This document shows, in pieces, positions 1-10,520 of a DNA stretch of 64,000 nucleotides. The notes under the pieces were generated by a model. That model ran no database searches, was not told the origin of the DNA, and was given only the letters and a program-made list of their open reading frames with translations. Each line of letters begins with the position of its first letter. Within the stretch, counting starts at the first letter, position 1. Position numbers and translations under genes: made by a program. This DNA comes from Tuctoria greenei (lineage: Eukaryota; Streptophyta; Magnoliopsida; Poales; Poaceae): the NCBI GenBank assembly GCA_036927565.1, contig JAYESD010000003.1, forward strand, positions 98,937,591-99,001,590, in the 5' to 3' direction.

Positions 1-1760
1 AGTTAAAGTACTCACTCATCATCAGCTTCGAATGGGGGGTGGGGGGGCTTAGCTCTGGATCCCGTCTGCTTGCAGATAAGAATGGATTAAAAAGGGGGTT
101 GGGAAATCGTATCAAAAGGCTCACCTCCCTGGCTGGTAAGCTGAATCCCCCTTCTCTTTCCGCTCTGACTTAATCGGTTGTGAAGGAGGGATGGTGTGGG
201 GATGAGTCAGACGTCCAAACTGCTACACAACATCTCCTCTACTTGCACCACGGAAAAAGGCAAGAGCTCGCTTCTTTTCTTTATATTGGCGTCCTTGGGG
301 TGATCTCCTAGTTTTTTCGCTTGTCAGTTGAGCACGTTTTTAACGATTCATTTACAATTTCTAAGGCTTCGTTTTTATCTGGCAAGCTGCTAGGGAAATG
401 ATTCTCAGAATAGGCTCCATTAAGGACTTTAGGCATAGTTCGGAAAAATGCTCCTTGTATGGGTGAAATTAAATAAACTAAGTAGAAAAATATGAAGTGC
501 CAAGGAGGTCAATTCAAAATGAAAGTCAAGTTTAAATTTAAGCTTAATTCAAAATGTCAAATGCAATGTTAAAACAAAGATGTAAATGCTGCATCAAATT
601 GGGTCAAATTAAAAACTTGACTGCACCAAAAAAATATGGTTAATAATTAAATAGGTGTTCCTCCAAAAGTTCATAATTTTGGGGGTTATAGGAGGTGTTT
701 ACATGGAGGTTCAATTCAAAGCTTGAATTCGAATTTGAACTAAACCAATCAGAACCCAAATCCAACTTCACAATTTTGTTCCTCATATTTAAAAATGTAT
801 CTATGCAAATTTTCACCATTTTAGAGGTTCATTTGCAATTTCTAATTGAGTAATGAAAACTGCAGGTCTGAGGATTTATCTGACCAGTGGGACCCACCTG
901 CCAGCAGGCCCCACCGGTTAGCCTTATCATGACCGAGCCCCTGGCACATGATTCAGTGGCAAGGCACCGCATGCCCCACCCGACCGCTCTGTTCCGTCGC
1001 CCCTATCCTTGCGCCCGATTCCTTTTTTCTTTTCTCTCTTCTCTGTTCACTTCCACCGTCAGCATGGGGGAGGCAGCACCATACTAAGCTTCTTCCTCCA
1101 GCTCAATGCTCTTCCCTGCGCCTGGGCCGCACTGCCCAGACCCTGCTCCTGCGCACTTGCGGCCAAGCATCGTGCCCCGTCCCTTTTTTGCTGCGCCCCG
1201 GTCGCGGTGTTCCCCATAGCGCCCTGGCTGTCGCTCGCGTCCTAGCATTGCCGCCGCACACTCGTCCTGCTCACCGGCTGCCGTCTGTCCTTGCTCGCGC
1301 GTGCGCCCAGCCTTGCTGTCGTCAATGGCTGCCCTGGCTCTCCTTTCCCCCATCTCCATCTCTCGCCATGCATGGCCCCCATGTCTGCCTCTTGCCGCCC
1401 ACCGTCGAGCTCACTCGCCGGCCCTTGCTTCAGCCGTGCCACGGTCGTGCGGCTTGCCCCCGTGCGCGTCTTGCTTGCCCCACCTAGCAGCGCCCAGCAC
1501 TATCACCCTAGCCAGCCCAACGCTGTGCGCCCGGCCTCTGTTCATGCCATGGCTCTGCTCCAGGTTGCACAAGCTCACCACTGGCCGAGCTCCGTGCTAC
1601 CGCCCTGCTCGTTCCTCTCAGCTCCAGCGCGCACAAGGGCTGCGCCTCACCGTGCTCCAAGCCATCCCGCCGGCGCACCACAGCCGTGCAGCTTGCACCC
1701 GCTGCCTTAGCCCGCTCATCCGCGCCCTGCGCGCGCAGCACACCGTTCTTGCCTTGCTGC
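1..1760 (+). repeat. Long LTR-like non-coding segment, left half
   Basis: I see no credible gene here. Bases 1-880 are fairly AT-rich with no motif I recognise. From about 880 to 1760 the sequence becomes strongly GC- and CpG-rich and has long open frames on both strands at once, which is a composition effect. The sequence resumes at 6290, after the Copia-1/SMART block. That continuation resembles the part of the LARD LTR that follows its own GC-rich block (29600-29760). I therefore infer that this is the left half of a long LTR of a related Gypsy family, in plus orientation. Neither terminus was found. Confidence 0.5.
1756..1760. repeat. Candidate target-site duplication GCTGC (left)
   Basis: GCTGC here is repeated at 6290-6294, exactly after the last base of the SMART 3' LTR. 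A 5-bp duplication is the usual size for LTR elements. It brackets the whole Copia-1 plus SMART block, not SMART alone. A 5-bp match can also arise by chance. Confidence 0.45.
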
Positions 1761-1772
1761 AATTAAACATGG

Positions 1773-1922
1773 AATCCTATATCAATATTTGGTATGCTAT
1801 ATTGATTACCATATATGTCGGAAGCATACTTGGCATGATATATTGGCTACCATATATATCAGGAGTATATTTGGTATGCCAGATAGACTACCATATGCAT
1901 CAGTAGTATATTTGGTAGAGAA
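1773..1922 (+). repeat. 41-bp tandem repeats in Copia-1 U3
   Basis: Three 41-bp units occupy 1800-1840, 1841-1881 and 1882-1922, with a partial unit before them from about 1773. Each contains a version of CTACCATATATATC followed by TATTTGGTATG. They lie about 90 bp upstream of the TATA box, as expected for U3 enhancer repeats. Confidence 0.8.
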
Positions 1923-2009
1923 TGTGTTATGCATAGTAGTATATATTAATAGATAGAAAGAAATCATTTATTCTTGGAATATATGTAACATACCATGTAT
2001 ATATTTCTC

Positions 2010-2017
2010 TATAAATA
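2010..2017 (+). promoter_or_regulatory. TATA box of Copia-1 5' LTR
   Basis: TATAAATA, preceded by CTC and followed by TAAGAG, sits about 120 bp upstream of the gag ATG (2139). It is the only clear TATA box between the U3 repeats and gag. Confidence 0.65.
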
Positions 2018-2058
2018 TAAGAGACCATGACCCAGAGTGGTCATTCAGCGCCATATAA

Positions 2059-2070
2059 TCTATCAGGGTG
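2059..2070 (+). promoter_or_regulatory. Possible decayed primer-binding site
   Basis: TCTATCAGGGTG resembles the initiator-Met tRNA primer site TGGTATCAGAGC with several mismatches. It lies between the TATA box and gag, where a primer site belongs. The match is weak, so the 5' LTR end is not fixed. Confidence 0.3.
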
Positions 2071-2138
2071 TCCGAGCTAATGTTATAACTCATACCACAA
2101 ATTTTTCTTCCTCCTCCACCACTTCCTCCTCCTCTATC

Positions 2139-2893
2139 ATGTCGGGCGCTCACAACACCACCATGGCCTCGATCCCTATTCACCAAGTTGTCACCATTCG
2201 TTCGATGAAATCCAACGTCCCCCTATGGCGCGCTCAGCTCCTGCTGTATCTCCAGAGCTCAAAGTTGATCGGGTACCTAGATGGCACCCACACCGCACCT
2301 CAGAAGAAGGTTGCCGCATCAACGGCCCCAAGTGCTGAACAAGTACCCAACTCGGCATACGAACGTCGGTATGATCAAGATCAACAACTATTGAGTGGTC
2401 TTCTATCGTCGATGACCGAAGAAGTTCATCGGAATGTCATCAATGCCACGACTTCAAAGGAGGTCTGGGACTCCCTCCAGAAGAAGTTCGCCTTGTCTAC
2501 GAAGGCGCGCACGGTGAAAATCCGTGTGGAACTCGCTACATCGAAGAAACGCAATCTGTCCGCCGCTGACTTCTTCCGGAAGATCACGGGGCTCGCCACC
2601 GAGCTCGCTGCTGCTGATGCTCCGCTCCAAGATGAGGAGGTTCTTGCCTATCTCCTTGCAGGTCTCCCAGGCGAATACGACCCATTCGTCACCTTGATGA
2701 CGACAAAGACTGAGGCGCTCTCCCTCGATGACGTTTTCGCTCACTTGGTCGCATTCGAAGCCGGACAGCTCAAGCAACTGACGGAACTACAGCTAAACCA
2801 TGGTGCCTCCGTGAATTATGTGGGGCGTGGCGGTCGGTCTCGTGGCGGCACCCCGTTGCGCGGTGATCGTCGTGACAAAGGCCTCATCCTCAA
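2139..2893 (+). pseudogene. Copia-1 gag (UBN2-type), frameshifted
   Basis: Gag forms the virus-like particle that packages element RNA. The start at 2139 (MSGAHNTT) is the first ATG that gives the expected Copia gag N-terminus. A motif like NVPLWRAQLLLYLQSSKLIG near residue 25 and a UBN2-type core (EVWDSLQKKF, LAYLLAGLPGEYDPF) follow. The frame from 2139 stays open, but its gag match fades near 2830, and the CCHC knuckle is found in another frame from 2894. A frameshift therefore lies between them. The preceding in-frame sequence back to 2037 is leader, not protein. Confident as a Copia gag; its lineage is less certain. Confidence 0.85.
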
Positions 2894-3429
2894 TGTCAGA
2901 TCTGCGGCAAGCTTGGCCACACCGCCATCAAGTGCTTGTATAGGATGGACAACACGTACCAGGGTGAATCCCCCTTTGCATCCTTGGAGTCCACAAACTC
3001 GTACAAGATCGACCCCAACTGGTACAGTGACACAGGCGCCACCGATCATATTACAAGTGATCTCGATCGCCTTGATGTCCGTGAATGCTATCATGGAGGC
3101 AAACAAGTGCAAGTCGGCAATGTAGCAGGTTTGCAGATTATGCATGTTGGTCATTCTTCAATTAATATTGTTGCTCGCCCTCTTGCATTGTGCAATATTT
3201 TGCATGTGCCTGATATTTCCAAACATCTTCTTTCCATTCATAAATTTTCTCGTGATAATAATGTCTTCATTGAATTCCATCCATGACATTTTTCTATTAA
3301 GGATCAAACATCGAGGAGAAGTCTTCCGGATGGGTGATGTGAGTCTGGCCTCTATCATATCAAGTCATCCGATGTCGCTGCCCTCAAGCATGCCTTAGCA
3401 AGCAATTCTACTAGTCAAGCTCAATGGCA
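2894..3429 (+). pseudogene. Copia-1 zinc knuckle and aspartic protease
   Basis: At 2894 a CCHC knuckle (C-x2-C-x4-H-x4-C, starting CQICGKLGH) opens a different frame from gag. It is followed by the protease signature WYSDTGATDHIT around 3020-3055. The catalytic Asp-Thr-Gly is intact. The downstream pattern ending in HVPDISKHLLSIHKFSRDN is typical of the Copia protease to pre-integrase linker. The frame stops at 3284-3286, and the rest of the linker is scattered over other frames with stops. The enzyme would have cut the Gag-Pol polyprotein in the particle; this copy cannot make it in one piece. Confidence 0.85.
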
Positions 3430-4690
3430 TGCCTGACTCGGTCATCCTTCATCTCAAGTAGTTCGGTCAATTTTGCATCTAAATAATATTTCATGTCCTA
3501 GAGAGTCATCTTTGTCGGTTTGTAATGGATGATGACTAGCTAAGAGTCATCAATTACCATACACAAGTTCTATTCATCGGTCTATATCACACTTAGAACT
3601 CATTTTTTCCGATGTCTAAGGACCTGCACCCCAATTTGTTGGCGGTTTTAAGTATTACATCAGCTTTATTGATGATTTTTGTAAATTTTCTTGGATCTAT
3701 TTTATGCATGATCGTACTGACACTCCTCGTATATTTTTACAGTTCCAAGCGCATGTTGAGCGTCTCCCTGATGCTAAAATTAAGTGTGTTCAATCTGATT
3801 GGGGTGAGGAATACCAGAAAATTCACAACACATTTTTTCGTTCTCTTGGCATATCTAACCGTGTTTCATGTCCTCATACACATCAACAGAACGGTTCTGC
3901 TGAACGCAAACAACGTCATATTGTTGAAACCGGTCTTGCTCTCATAGCTCATGTAGGCACGCCCCTTAAATTTTGGGATGAAGCTTTCCTTACAGCCACA
4001 TACCTCATCAATGGCCTTCCTACTCGAGTTATTGATAACAAATGCCCTTTGGAGCGTATATTTAATACACCACCCGATTACTCACTATTAAAAGTTTTTA
4101 GGTGTGCTTGTTGGCCTCATCTTCGTCCTTATAACAAACAAAAGCTCTCTTTTTGATCCAAGGAATGTGTTTTTCTAGGCTATAGCTCCTTGCATAATGG
4201 GTATAAATGTCTTGACACTGATTTCGGTCGTGTCTATATTTCTAGAGACGTTATTTTTTACGAGAATATTTTTCTTTTCAAAAGAACTCTACACCATCCT
4301 TCCCAAAATTTGGAATCGACACATAGTAATATTGATTTGCGCATGTTGCATTTGGGAAACAACAGTACTAATTTGGAAAATTATCATATACATGCAATTG
4401 TGCCCGCTAATTCTTTGGATGCATATAATCAGGAATCTCTATCTCAAAGATATGCTGTAGATATGCTGCCGTTACCCATAGCAGCCATGCAGCATGATTC
4501 AGATTTGGGAGCACCTACCATACCTGCTGATTACCTACCAGTTAATGGTGTGAATTAGGATGCACTTCCTCATATTGAGGCCCAATCAGGTGTCGAGGCT
4601 GACACACCCTCCGGCCATCCGTACCGTACGCTCCTACACAATAATATTAGACGTTCAAAGGTACGTACATATGGTACGGTCACATATTCT
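3430..4690 (+). pseudogene. Copia-1 integrase, frameshifted
   Basis: A pre-integrase motif (WHA-LGHPSS) occurs near 3430-3460. The integrase core then appears in pieces: IFSDV-GP near 3605-3625, a Gly-Gly-Phe-Lys-Tyr-Tyr stretch, CVQSDWGEEYQ near 3785, and HQQNGSAERKQRH near 3880, which contains the expected catalytic Glu. In the second catalytic motif, SDNG-type is changed to SDWG. The pieces use two frames, with a frameshift near 3700. The C-terminal part (RTIVETGLAL-like to CWPHLRPYNK) ends at a stop at 4154. 4157-4690 is the decayed linker to RT, with DTDFGRVYISRDVIFYE still readable around 4210-4260. Confidence 0.85.
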
Positions 4691-5330
4691 GTGGTTCGGT
4701 CTTCTACTTTTGACCCTACTTCTCATGTTGCTGCTATGGAGCATTCCATGTGGCGTGAGGCCATGAATGATGAATTTCAGGCACTACTTAAAAATAAAGC
4801 ATGGCACTTAGTACCTCCTTGTATTGGTATTAATGTCATTAACTGCAAATGGGTCTTCAAGCTGAAGCAAAAGCCAGATGTGTCCATTGACCGCTACAAA
4901 GCACGTCTGGTTGCTAAAGTTTTCAAACAACAATATGGAATTGATTGTGATGATACTTTCAGTCCAGTTGTTAAACCAACTACTATTCGATTTTATTGTC
5001 TCTTGCTGTTTCTCAAGGTTGGGCTATTAGACAAATAGATATCCAGAATGCTTTTCTACATGGTCTTCTTCATGAAGATGTTTATATGAAACAACCACCT
5101 AGATTTGTGGATTCTAAACATCCCAATTATCTTTGCAAGTTGGATAAATCTCTTTATGGTCTCAAACAAGCACCACGTGCCTGGTTTTCTCGCCTTAGCT
5201 CCAAACTCTTGGAGCTGGGATTTACATCCTCAAAGGCAGACGTCTCTCTTTTTATTTTTAACAAGTGATATTCACATATATATTCTTATTTATGTGGATG
5301 ATATTATTATAATCACCTCGTCTTATGTGG
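4691..5330 (+). pseudogene. Copia-1 reverse transcriptase, frameshifted
   Basis: RT copies the element RNA into DNA. The N-terminal part is typical of Copia: INCKWVFKLKQKPDVSIDRY and KARLVAKVFKQQYGIDCDDT near 4840-4960. A frameshift near 5000 leads into QIDIQNAFLHGLLHEDVYMK and SLYGLKQAPRAWF. A stop or frame change near 5266 precedes the catalytic YVDD at about 5291-5302. Right after it, about 50 residues expected between YVDD and the final RT region are missing: the sequence jumps from the YVDD strand to a motif like LTQHRYIQDLL. The copy is dead. Confidence 0.9.
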
Positions 5331-6012
5331 CTACTGAGAGACTACACAACTTAAGGCTCATTCTAACACAACACAGATACATACAAGATTTATTATCCCG
5401 AACTAATATGCTCACCTCCAAAGGTGTGTCCACTCCTATGGTTCCTACTGAGAAGTTAGGACTAGATATGGGTGAAAAGCTCTCGTCTGAAGATACTACA
5501 AGATATCAAAGTATTGTTGGTGCCCTCCAATATCTATCATTAACAAGGCCTGATATTTTTTTCTGTGTCAATAGAGTCTGCCAATTTCTATCAACTCCAA
5601 CTACTGTACATTGGGCGACGGTCAAAAGGATTCTAAGATATCTTCATGAAACTATTGATATGAAATTATGCTTCACCAAGTCTGGCTTTCACTGCTTAAT
5701 GCCTTCTTAGATGCTGACTGGGCTGGGAATCCTAATGATAGTCAAAGCACTGAAGGATATGCCATATTTTTTGGTGGCAATCTTATTTCTTGGAGTTCAA
5801 GCAAATAGCCAAGAGTGTTGTTCAAGTACAGAGGCTGAATATAAGGCAGTTGTTGATGCTACTGCAGAATTGATTTGGATTCAGGTGCTTTTGCGTGAGC
5901 TTGGGATTTTGCAGTCACGAGCACCCAGTCTGTTGTGCTATAATATTGGTGCCACCTATTTATCTGCCAATCCAATTTTTCATCGGCGGACGAAGCATGT
6001 TGAAATTCAAGT
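5331..6012 (+). pseudogene. Copia-1 RT tail and RNase H, 3'-truncated
   Basis: The connection region is readable (GVSTPMVPTEKLGLDMGE, then YQSIVGALQYLSLTRPDI). It is followed by RNase H in two frames with a break near 5700: the DADWAG-type motif is out of frame, ECCSSTEAEYKAVVDATAEL carries the expected Glu, and HRRTKHVEI ends the match. In intact Copia elements this motif is followed by a DYHF-type strand and then the C-terminus. Here it is replaced at 5998-6008 by the start of the SMART LTR, which shares TGTTGAAATT with the Copia sequence. Confidence 0.88.
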
Positions 6013-6080
6013 GAATTGCCTACCATCTCTCATCAGCTTAAGCTTTTTAGGGCAACTGGTCAACGCACAGTAGCTTAACA
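5998..6080 (+). repeat. SMART 5' LTR
   Basis: 83 bp. It differs from the 3' LTR at only a few positions, including TTGAAATT versus TTGAAATA at the start. Its first 11-12 bases overlap the end of the readable Copia-1 RNase H frame. Confidence 0.92.
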
Positions 6081-6093
6081 TGGTATCAGAGTC
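6081..6093 (+). promoter_or_regulatory. SMART primer-binding site (tRNA-iMet)
   Basis: TGGTATCAGAGTC follows the LTR terminal CA without spacer and matches the complement of the initiator-Met tRNA 3' end for 11 bases. Downstream, GTTCGAATC (6105-6113) fits the Pol III B-box consensus, which may be a trace of tRNA-like sequence. Confidence 0.9.
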
Positions 6094-6195
6094 AGTGGTC
6101 CTGAGTTCGAATCCTATCGGGCGCAATTTCTTAAAAAATAAAATAAAATTGCAGCCGACTCTTATTCCATGTATGCGGCCCAAAGGAGCCTGCAC

Positions 6196-6206
6196 GTGAG
6201 GGGGAG
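6196..6206 (+). promoter_or_regulatory. SMART polypurine tract
   Basis: GTGAGGGGGAG lies directly before the 3' LTR start TGTTGAAA at 6207. This is the expected plus-strand primer site. Confidence 0.85.
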
Positions 6207-6289
6207 TGTTGAAATACAAGTGAATTGCTTACCATCCCTCATCAGCTTAAGCTTTTGAGGGCAACTGGTCGGCGCACAGTAGCTTAACA
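6207..6289 (+). repeat. SMART 3' LTR
   Basis: 83 bp, from TGTTGAAATAC to GTAGCTTAACA. It is followed at 6290 by GCTGC, the candidate target-site duplication shared with 1756-1760. Confidence 0.92.
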
Positions 6290-9200
6290 GCTGCCATTGG
6301 CCGCATGCCCATGCCATCCCACGACACTGTGTCCGCACCTCGCCACACCCGTGGCCGCACCAGCCACGTCGACGGCCGCTTGCTGCTCGCCCTCGCCAAT
6401 GCCACCGTCCACGTGCGCCTTGCTGCGTCTCTCCGCGTTGTGCCCATTCCCCATGTCCGCGCCATGGCCGCCAATGATTCTTTGCTGTTCGCCGAGCTGC
6501 AGCACCTCGCTGCCATGCGTGACACTAACCAAGTCAGCGATGCCCGACGTTTCCTCTGTGATCCTTGCTGCAGTGGCTGCAGTGCCTTCCGGCCGTGAGC
6601 CATGGCCATACTGCCATCCACGCCATTTCTTTCGCCATGCCGACCGTTCGCAGCACCGCTGCAGCATGTTCCAAATCCACCTTTGCGCCACCGGCAAGCC
6701 CGTGCGCATATTCGTGTTGATTCGACTTGTGCTGTCCCGATGCTATCATCTTCATGACGTCATCGTGGCATTCTAAGCCGTGGCCGTGTCCTAGCAGTGA
6801 GACGAGTGATGTGAGTGATGTATGAGATGCAGGAACACGTTGACGACACAACGGCAATGACAAATAGGCCAAGGTTAGCTCTGATTTGCGCAAGTTTGGT
6901 CAGATCAGTGCTGCAGTCAAGTTGTTCGATGAAATGTCTATAGGGCAAAACCAAGTGTGATGATGATCAACACTGTTATGTGATGCAGAAATGCAAGAAC
7001 GTCGCAACTGAAAGGAGAATTGGACCAAGGTGGGCCTTGGATGATGATTGCTTGGTGATTTCGAAGACGCATCCAAGGTGCTCGCACAAATGCTTGGCAA
7101 GGTGTAACTAACTGTGATGAGGTTCAACGCCCGGCGATGTGAAATGACCTGTGAGATTGTGACATGGGTGAGAAGATGAATATCACAACAAATGAGGAGC
7201 TGTGTAAGAAAGGTCAGAGAGAGGATGCAAAGCAATTGATGAAATAGATGGTTGCGCAAGATGCAAATGCAATAGTGACATGAGCTTGCTAGGAAGCATG
7301 TAGGCACACTTTAGGCCGCATGAGCTGATTCATGCATTAGTAATTAAGTCACCTCCTGTACAAATGGTTCAAGTCCAATAGACAGTCTTAATCTCCACTT
7401 TTGAGATTACACATTCTGTTAGTATATTACAATTCCAAATTATGAATTATTGAACCATATTGTTCTGTATATGTGCATAATCATATCGCTAGATGACGTG
7501 AATAAATCAACGAGGAGCACGACTCGGAGAAGAAGGACTAGCATGGACCCCGCAACAAGATCAAGAATTGCTCAACTAGCACCCAAGCACAAGATTTGCC
7601 CAAGCAACATTAAAGACAAGGAAGAAAGAAGAACGACGAGGAGCTTCGCCAAGATGAACAAGCGTTGACCTATTGACATTTACACTAGCCGCAAACGAAG
7701 GCAAGCACCGGTTTGTATTTATGTTGTTAATATGTTTTCTTTTTACAATATGATGGTAATTGTGCATTAAGTCTAGGGATGCATGACACTCCGCATGCAA
7801 AATCCAAGAATCCTTGGAGTTTGGATAGTTCATGACTTTACATAACTGTTTATATGATGCTTAATATGGAAACATTACTGAGTGGTATGGCTCAAATAGA
7901 CGGATTATACTCGAGTACAATAATAAGTGGGATCAATTGGGAAAAAACCGGAGACCGGGCAGGAAGATTAGGACGCTCAAGAACGTTGCTCTGTGGGCAT
8001 AGTTCCTGCCTGTGTCGATTGGGGACGTACTGTGTGCGGCCCTACTGGACAAGTTTGAATGTGTACCGGATGCATGCTGGCTATATGAGTCCCAGTAAAC
8101 CGATGTAACTTGTTAACCTTGGTCTTGAGACTTTTTCGAACACCTTAGGCCCAAAAGCCGATAGGGCATTAGGAGAAAAGTCAGCTACATGGAGCATGCT
8201 GAAGCCGTGTGTACTGTGTTGGGAGTCTTCTGACTTGGGCTGGTTGAACTGATTCAACATTGATGTGTCTTGTGAAAGGTTGTCACTTATGGCGTTATGG
8301 AGGGGGACCGTAAGCCTTCTCTGGGCGGGTGATTCATGATTTGAATCACCATCACTCGCGGAAGGGAGCATACTTGTTCACTACGCTATGACGTAGAAAC
8401 AACTGGAACTAGGTGGAACCAAATTGGATGAAATAGCTGATAGAAGAACTAAAGTTATGATTCTAAGCAATTAACTTGCTAGGTTTTGTGTAACCTCGAG
8501 CCCTGCAACATCGTGGATGAAGGATTTCTTATTTGATTGTGGAGTTCATGATGTTGTCTTGCCCAAGGACGGCACATGCTATTATATACTTGAAACAAGG
8601 ATCTAGTAATAGTGAACATTTAATTATTACAGTTTAAATTCAAGTCTTACGCTCCCAGCATATAGAGTTTCGTGGTCTTATGTGAGACGGTTAAGTCTTA
8701 CTGAGCTTTGTCTTCACGGTTACATATATATAAGTTTTGCAGGTAAATAACTATGACGGGATTCTTGGCACCCTTTGCGGGTATGTAGCCGAATGGAAGC
8801 CCTGGACATCGCTGCTTTCTCTAGTCATGCTAGAGTGGAGTATCCGTAGGCTTGATACGACCACTACTGCTGTAGTGTAGGTTAAAGAGAGTTGTATAAA
8901 GACTTCCGCTGATGTAAGCTGTGAGACTTATGTGCGGAATACATTGACAATTATGTTAAATGTGAAGGTTAACATGCAAAGTTTTGAATATATCTGAGAA
9001 ACCCAATTCGGATTGTCCTAACTTTTCCTTTTATGCATAGCTGCTCTTTAGGACTGTCCGAACTTTCTATGTGCTGAAATATTCATAAGGCTGCTATGTT
9101 TTTAACTTGCAATGTTTTGAACTTGCTTTTTGACTCATGGGAATTTTGCTTAGTATTCCTTTACTAAGTTTTTTATGTGTTATGGCTGATTATGGTGGAT

Positions 9201-9840
9201 AATATCTTGCTGCTTTGCAACATGCTTATGTGAGGTGCTCACATAATGTGTTGTGGTTATCGAACTAATGTGACTCAAGTCGCGGAGTTGTGCTCAGAAG
9301 AGTTGCTTTTTTCTTCATGTGCAGGTTTTGCTTGAGGTCAAGACATGACTTGTGATGGGATCCATTAAACTAGTCTTAGGGAGAAGATAAGGTTCAACAA
9401 CCAAGTTCGGGACGAATTGTGGTTGAGTTGATCAGGAGATCGTGCACCTTGTTTGGGTCAAGAACAATGCATATGAAGGTATTGTGGATGTTATTGGAAA
9501 GTGTTCGCATGTGTGCAAGATGTGCATGGACGTGGCTACATTGTTCCAAAACGTGGTGATGAGATATGGACGTGAAGATATGATCGGAGAGGTCCAACCG
9601 GCTGGTTTATGCCTTAGGCTGCGACTGAGGTGGTTATGGTTCGTTTATAGAAAGTTTAGAGTTTGTTTTGGTTATATTTTGTGTTGGTCACGAAGTTGAG
9701 TCATATAGGAATCTTTATGAAGTTCCTAAGGTTTTGAAAGTCTTAAGATTGATCCGATGTGGGTATAGAAAAGTCTTGAGTAGTTATGAAAAGTTTCGGT
9801 TGAAACTAAGTAGGAGTAGGAGTCCTAGTTTGGTTTAGGT
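6290..9840 (+). repeat. Long LTR-like non-coding segment, right half
   Basis: No gene was found. The GC-rich composition continues to about 6720, then passes into sequence resembling the LARD LTR at 29640-29760 (for example the region around GTCATCGTGGCATTCTAAGC). Bases 8011-8080 match the block at 31378-31440 and its minus-strand equivalents at 13881-13950 and 24951-25021. Around 8510-8560 it again resembles 31945-31990. This is therefore a diverged member of the same long-LTR superfamily. Where it ends and the Copia-2 LTR begins (somewhere between about 8.8 and 9.8 kb) could not be decided. Confidence 0.5.
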
Positions 9841-10459
9841 TGGCCCGAGGGCTGGTTATATAAGCAAGTGAGGCCAGAGATCGTGGCACATGACTTTTGG
9901 GCTGTTCCTCTTATGTTTAAAACAAAATTTGTAGTTTAGAGGAGATTTTGTGCCTTGTTCGTCCGACTTGTTTTCGTCAAGTCTTTATCATTGAGTTTTA
10001 TGCTGCCCAACCTTTCTTCATTGTTTTGACCGTAGCTCGAGTTTTACATATCCAATTGACTTGATTATTTTTGTGTGGTCTTCATAACTCAGCACTCGAC
10101 CATCTATGAAAATTTCACAATCATTCAATTTATGTGATTTGAGTTACACGAGTTTCTTTGCAGCATAGCAGATCTGTTTGCTCTCTATTAGAACAGATTG
10201 ACCTTCGCTCAGGGTTTTGGTCATAACCTGAGTTTTATTCGACAATTTCCCGTGATTCTTGTTGTGGTGTCTCCGTGACTTGATTATATACAATCTATAC
10301 TAGTTTTTTCACGGTTAAACTCACCTATATCTGTTGCACACACAGTTTCTTTATCAGATTAGTTATCTACCGAGGGTTTTTTATTGCTTCCGCTGAAAAA
10401 AAATTAAATCTTCCATTCAGCTCCCTCTGGTAGCTTTTTGCATGCTCTTCAATCCTACA
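9841..10459 (+). repeat. Copia-2 5' LTR, 3' portion
   Basis: The segment ends CAATCCTACA at 10459, two bases before a canonical primer site. It contains a TATA box at 9857, about 600 bp from the LTR end. Much of it is T-rich, as in a transcribed R-U5 region. The LTR start was not located: TGTAGG at about 8874 would pair with the terminal CCTACA, but this is only a guess. Confidence 0.65.
9857..9863 (+). promoter_or_regulatory. TATA box of Copia-2 5' LTR
   Basis: TATATAA, in the context GGTTATATAAGCAAG, lies about 600 bp upstream of the primer-binding site. Confidence 0.6.
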
Positions 10460-10461
10460 AT

Positions 10462-10473
10462 TGGTATCAGAGC
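10462..10473 (+). promoter_or_regulatory. Copia-2 primer-binding site (tRNA-iMet)
   Basis: TGGTATCAGAGC is a perfect match to the initiator-Met primer-site consensus. It lies two bases after the LTR terminus and 48 bp before the gag ATG. Confidence 0.92.
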
Positions 10474-10520
10474 CACGGTGCTCTAATATTTGTGATTTAC
10501 ATGTGCTTTGACTCATCATC

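Larger units (their letters stand above)
1761..5997 (+). mobile_element. Copia-1, 3'-truncated Ty1/Copia retrotransposon
   Basis: The order gag, protease, integrase, reverse transcriptase, RNase H identifies a Ty1/Copia element on the plus strand. Its gag and pol resemble the Retrofit/Ale (Hopscotch-like) group, although that lineage call is only by eye. The 5' LTR-like region (about 1770-2053) has a TATA box and short tandem repeats. Coding is broken by several frameshifts and an internal RT deletion. The 3' end is missing: the sequence runs into SMART just after the RNase H motif RTKHVEI, so no 3' LTR or polypurine tract remains. The first nine bases (1761-1769, before TGG) are of unclear origin. 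Confidence 0.85.
5998..6289 (+). mobile_element. SMART-type miniature LTR retrotransposon (292 bp)
   Basis: This is a complete TRIM-class element: two 83-bp LTRs (5998-6080 and 6207-6289), each starting TGTTGAAAT and ending CTTAACA. A primer site follows the first LTR directly, and a polypurine tract precedes the second. The internal region is only 126 bp with no coding capacity. The size of 292 bp and the structure agree with what I recall of the grass SMART family. It would depend on enzymes from an autonomous element. No 5-bp duplication flanks SMART alone: AAGCA is before it and GCTGC after it. Confidence 0.92.

Noticed and set aside
948..1906. Long open frames (up to about 200 codons) in the GC-rich block
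   Set aside because: Open on both strands and in several frames, rich in Pro, Arg, Ala, Ser, no domain or start context; same effect in the GC blocks at 28.9-29.5 and 38.5-39.2 kb.
8874..8880. TGTAGG as start of the Copia-2 5' LTR
   Set aside because: It would pair with the terminal CCTACA, but the following sequence also resembles the older LTR-like segment, so the boundary is left open.
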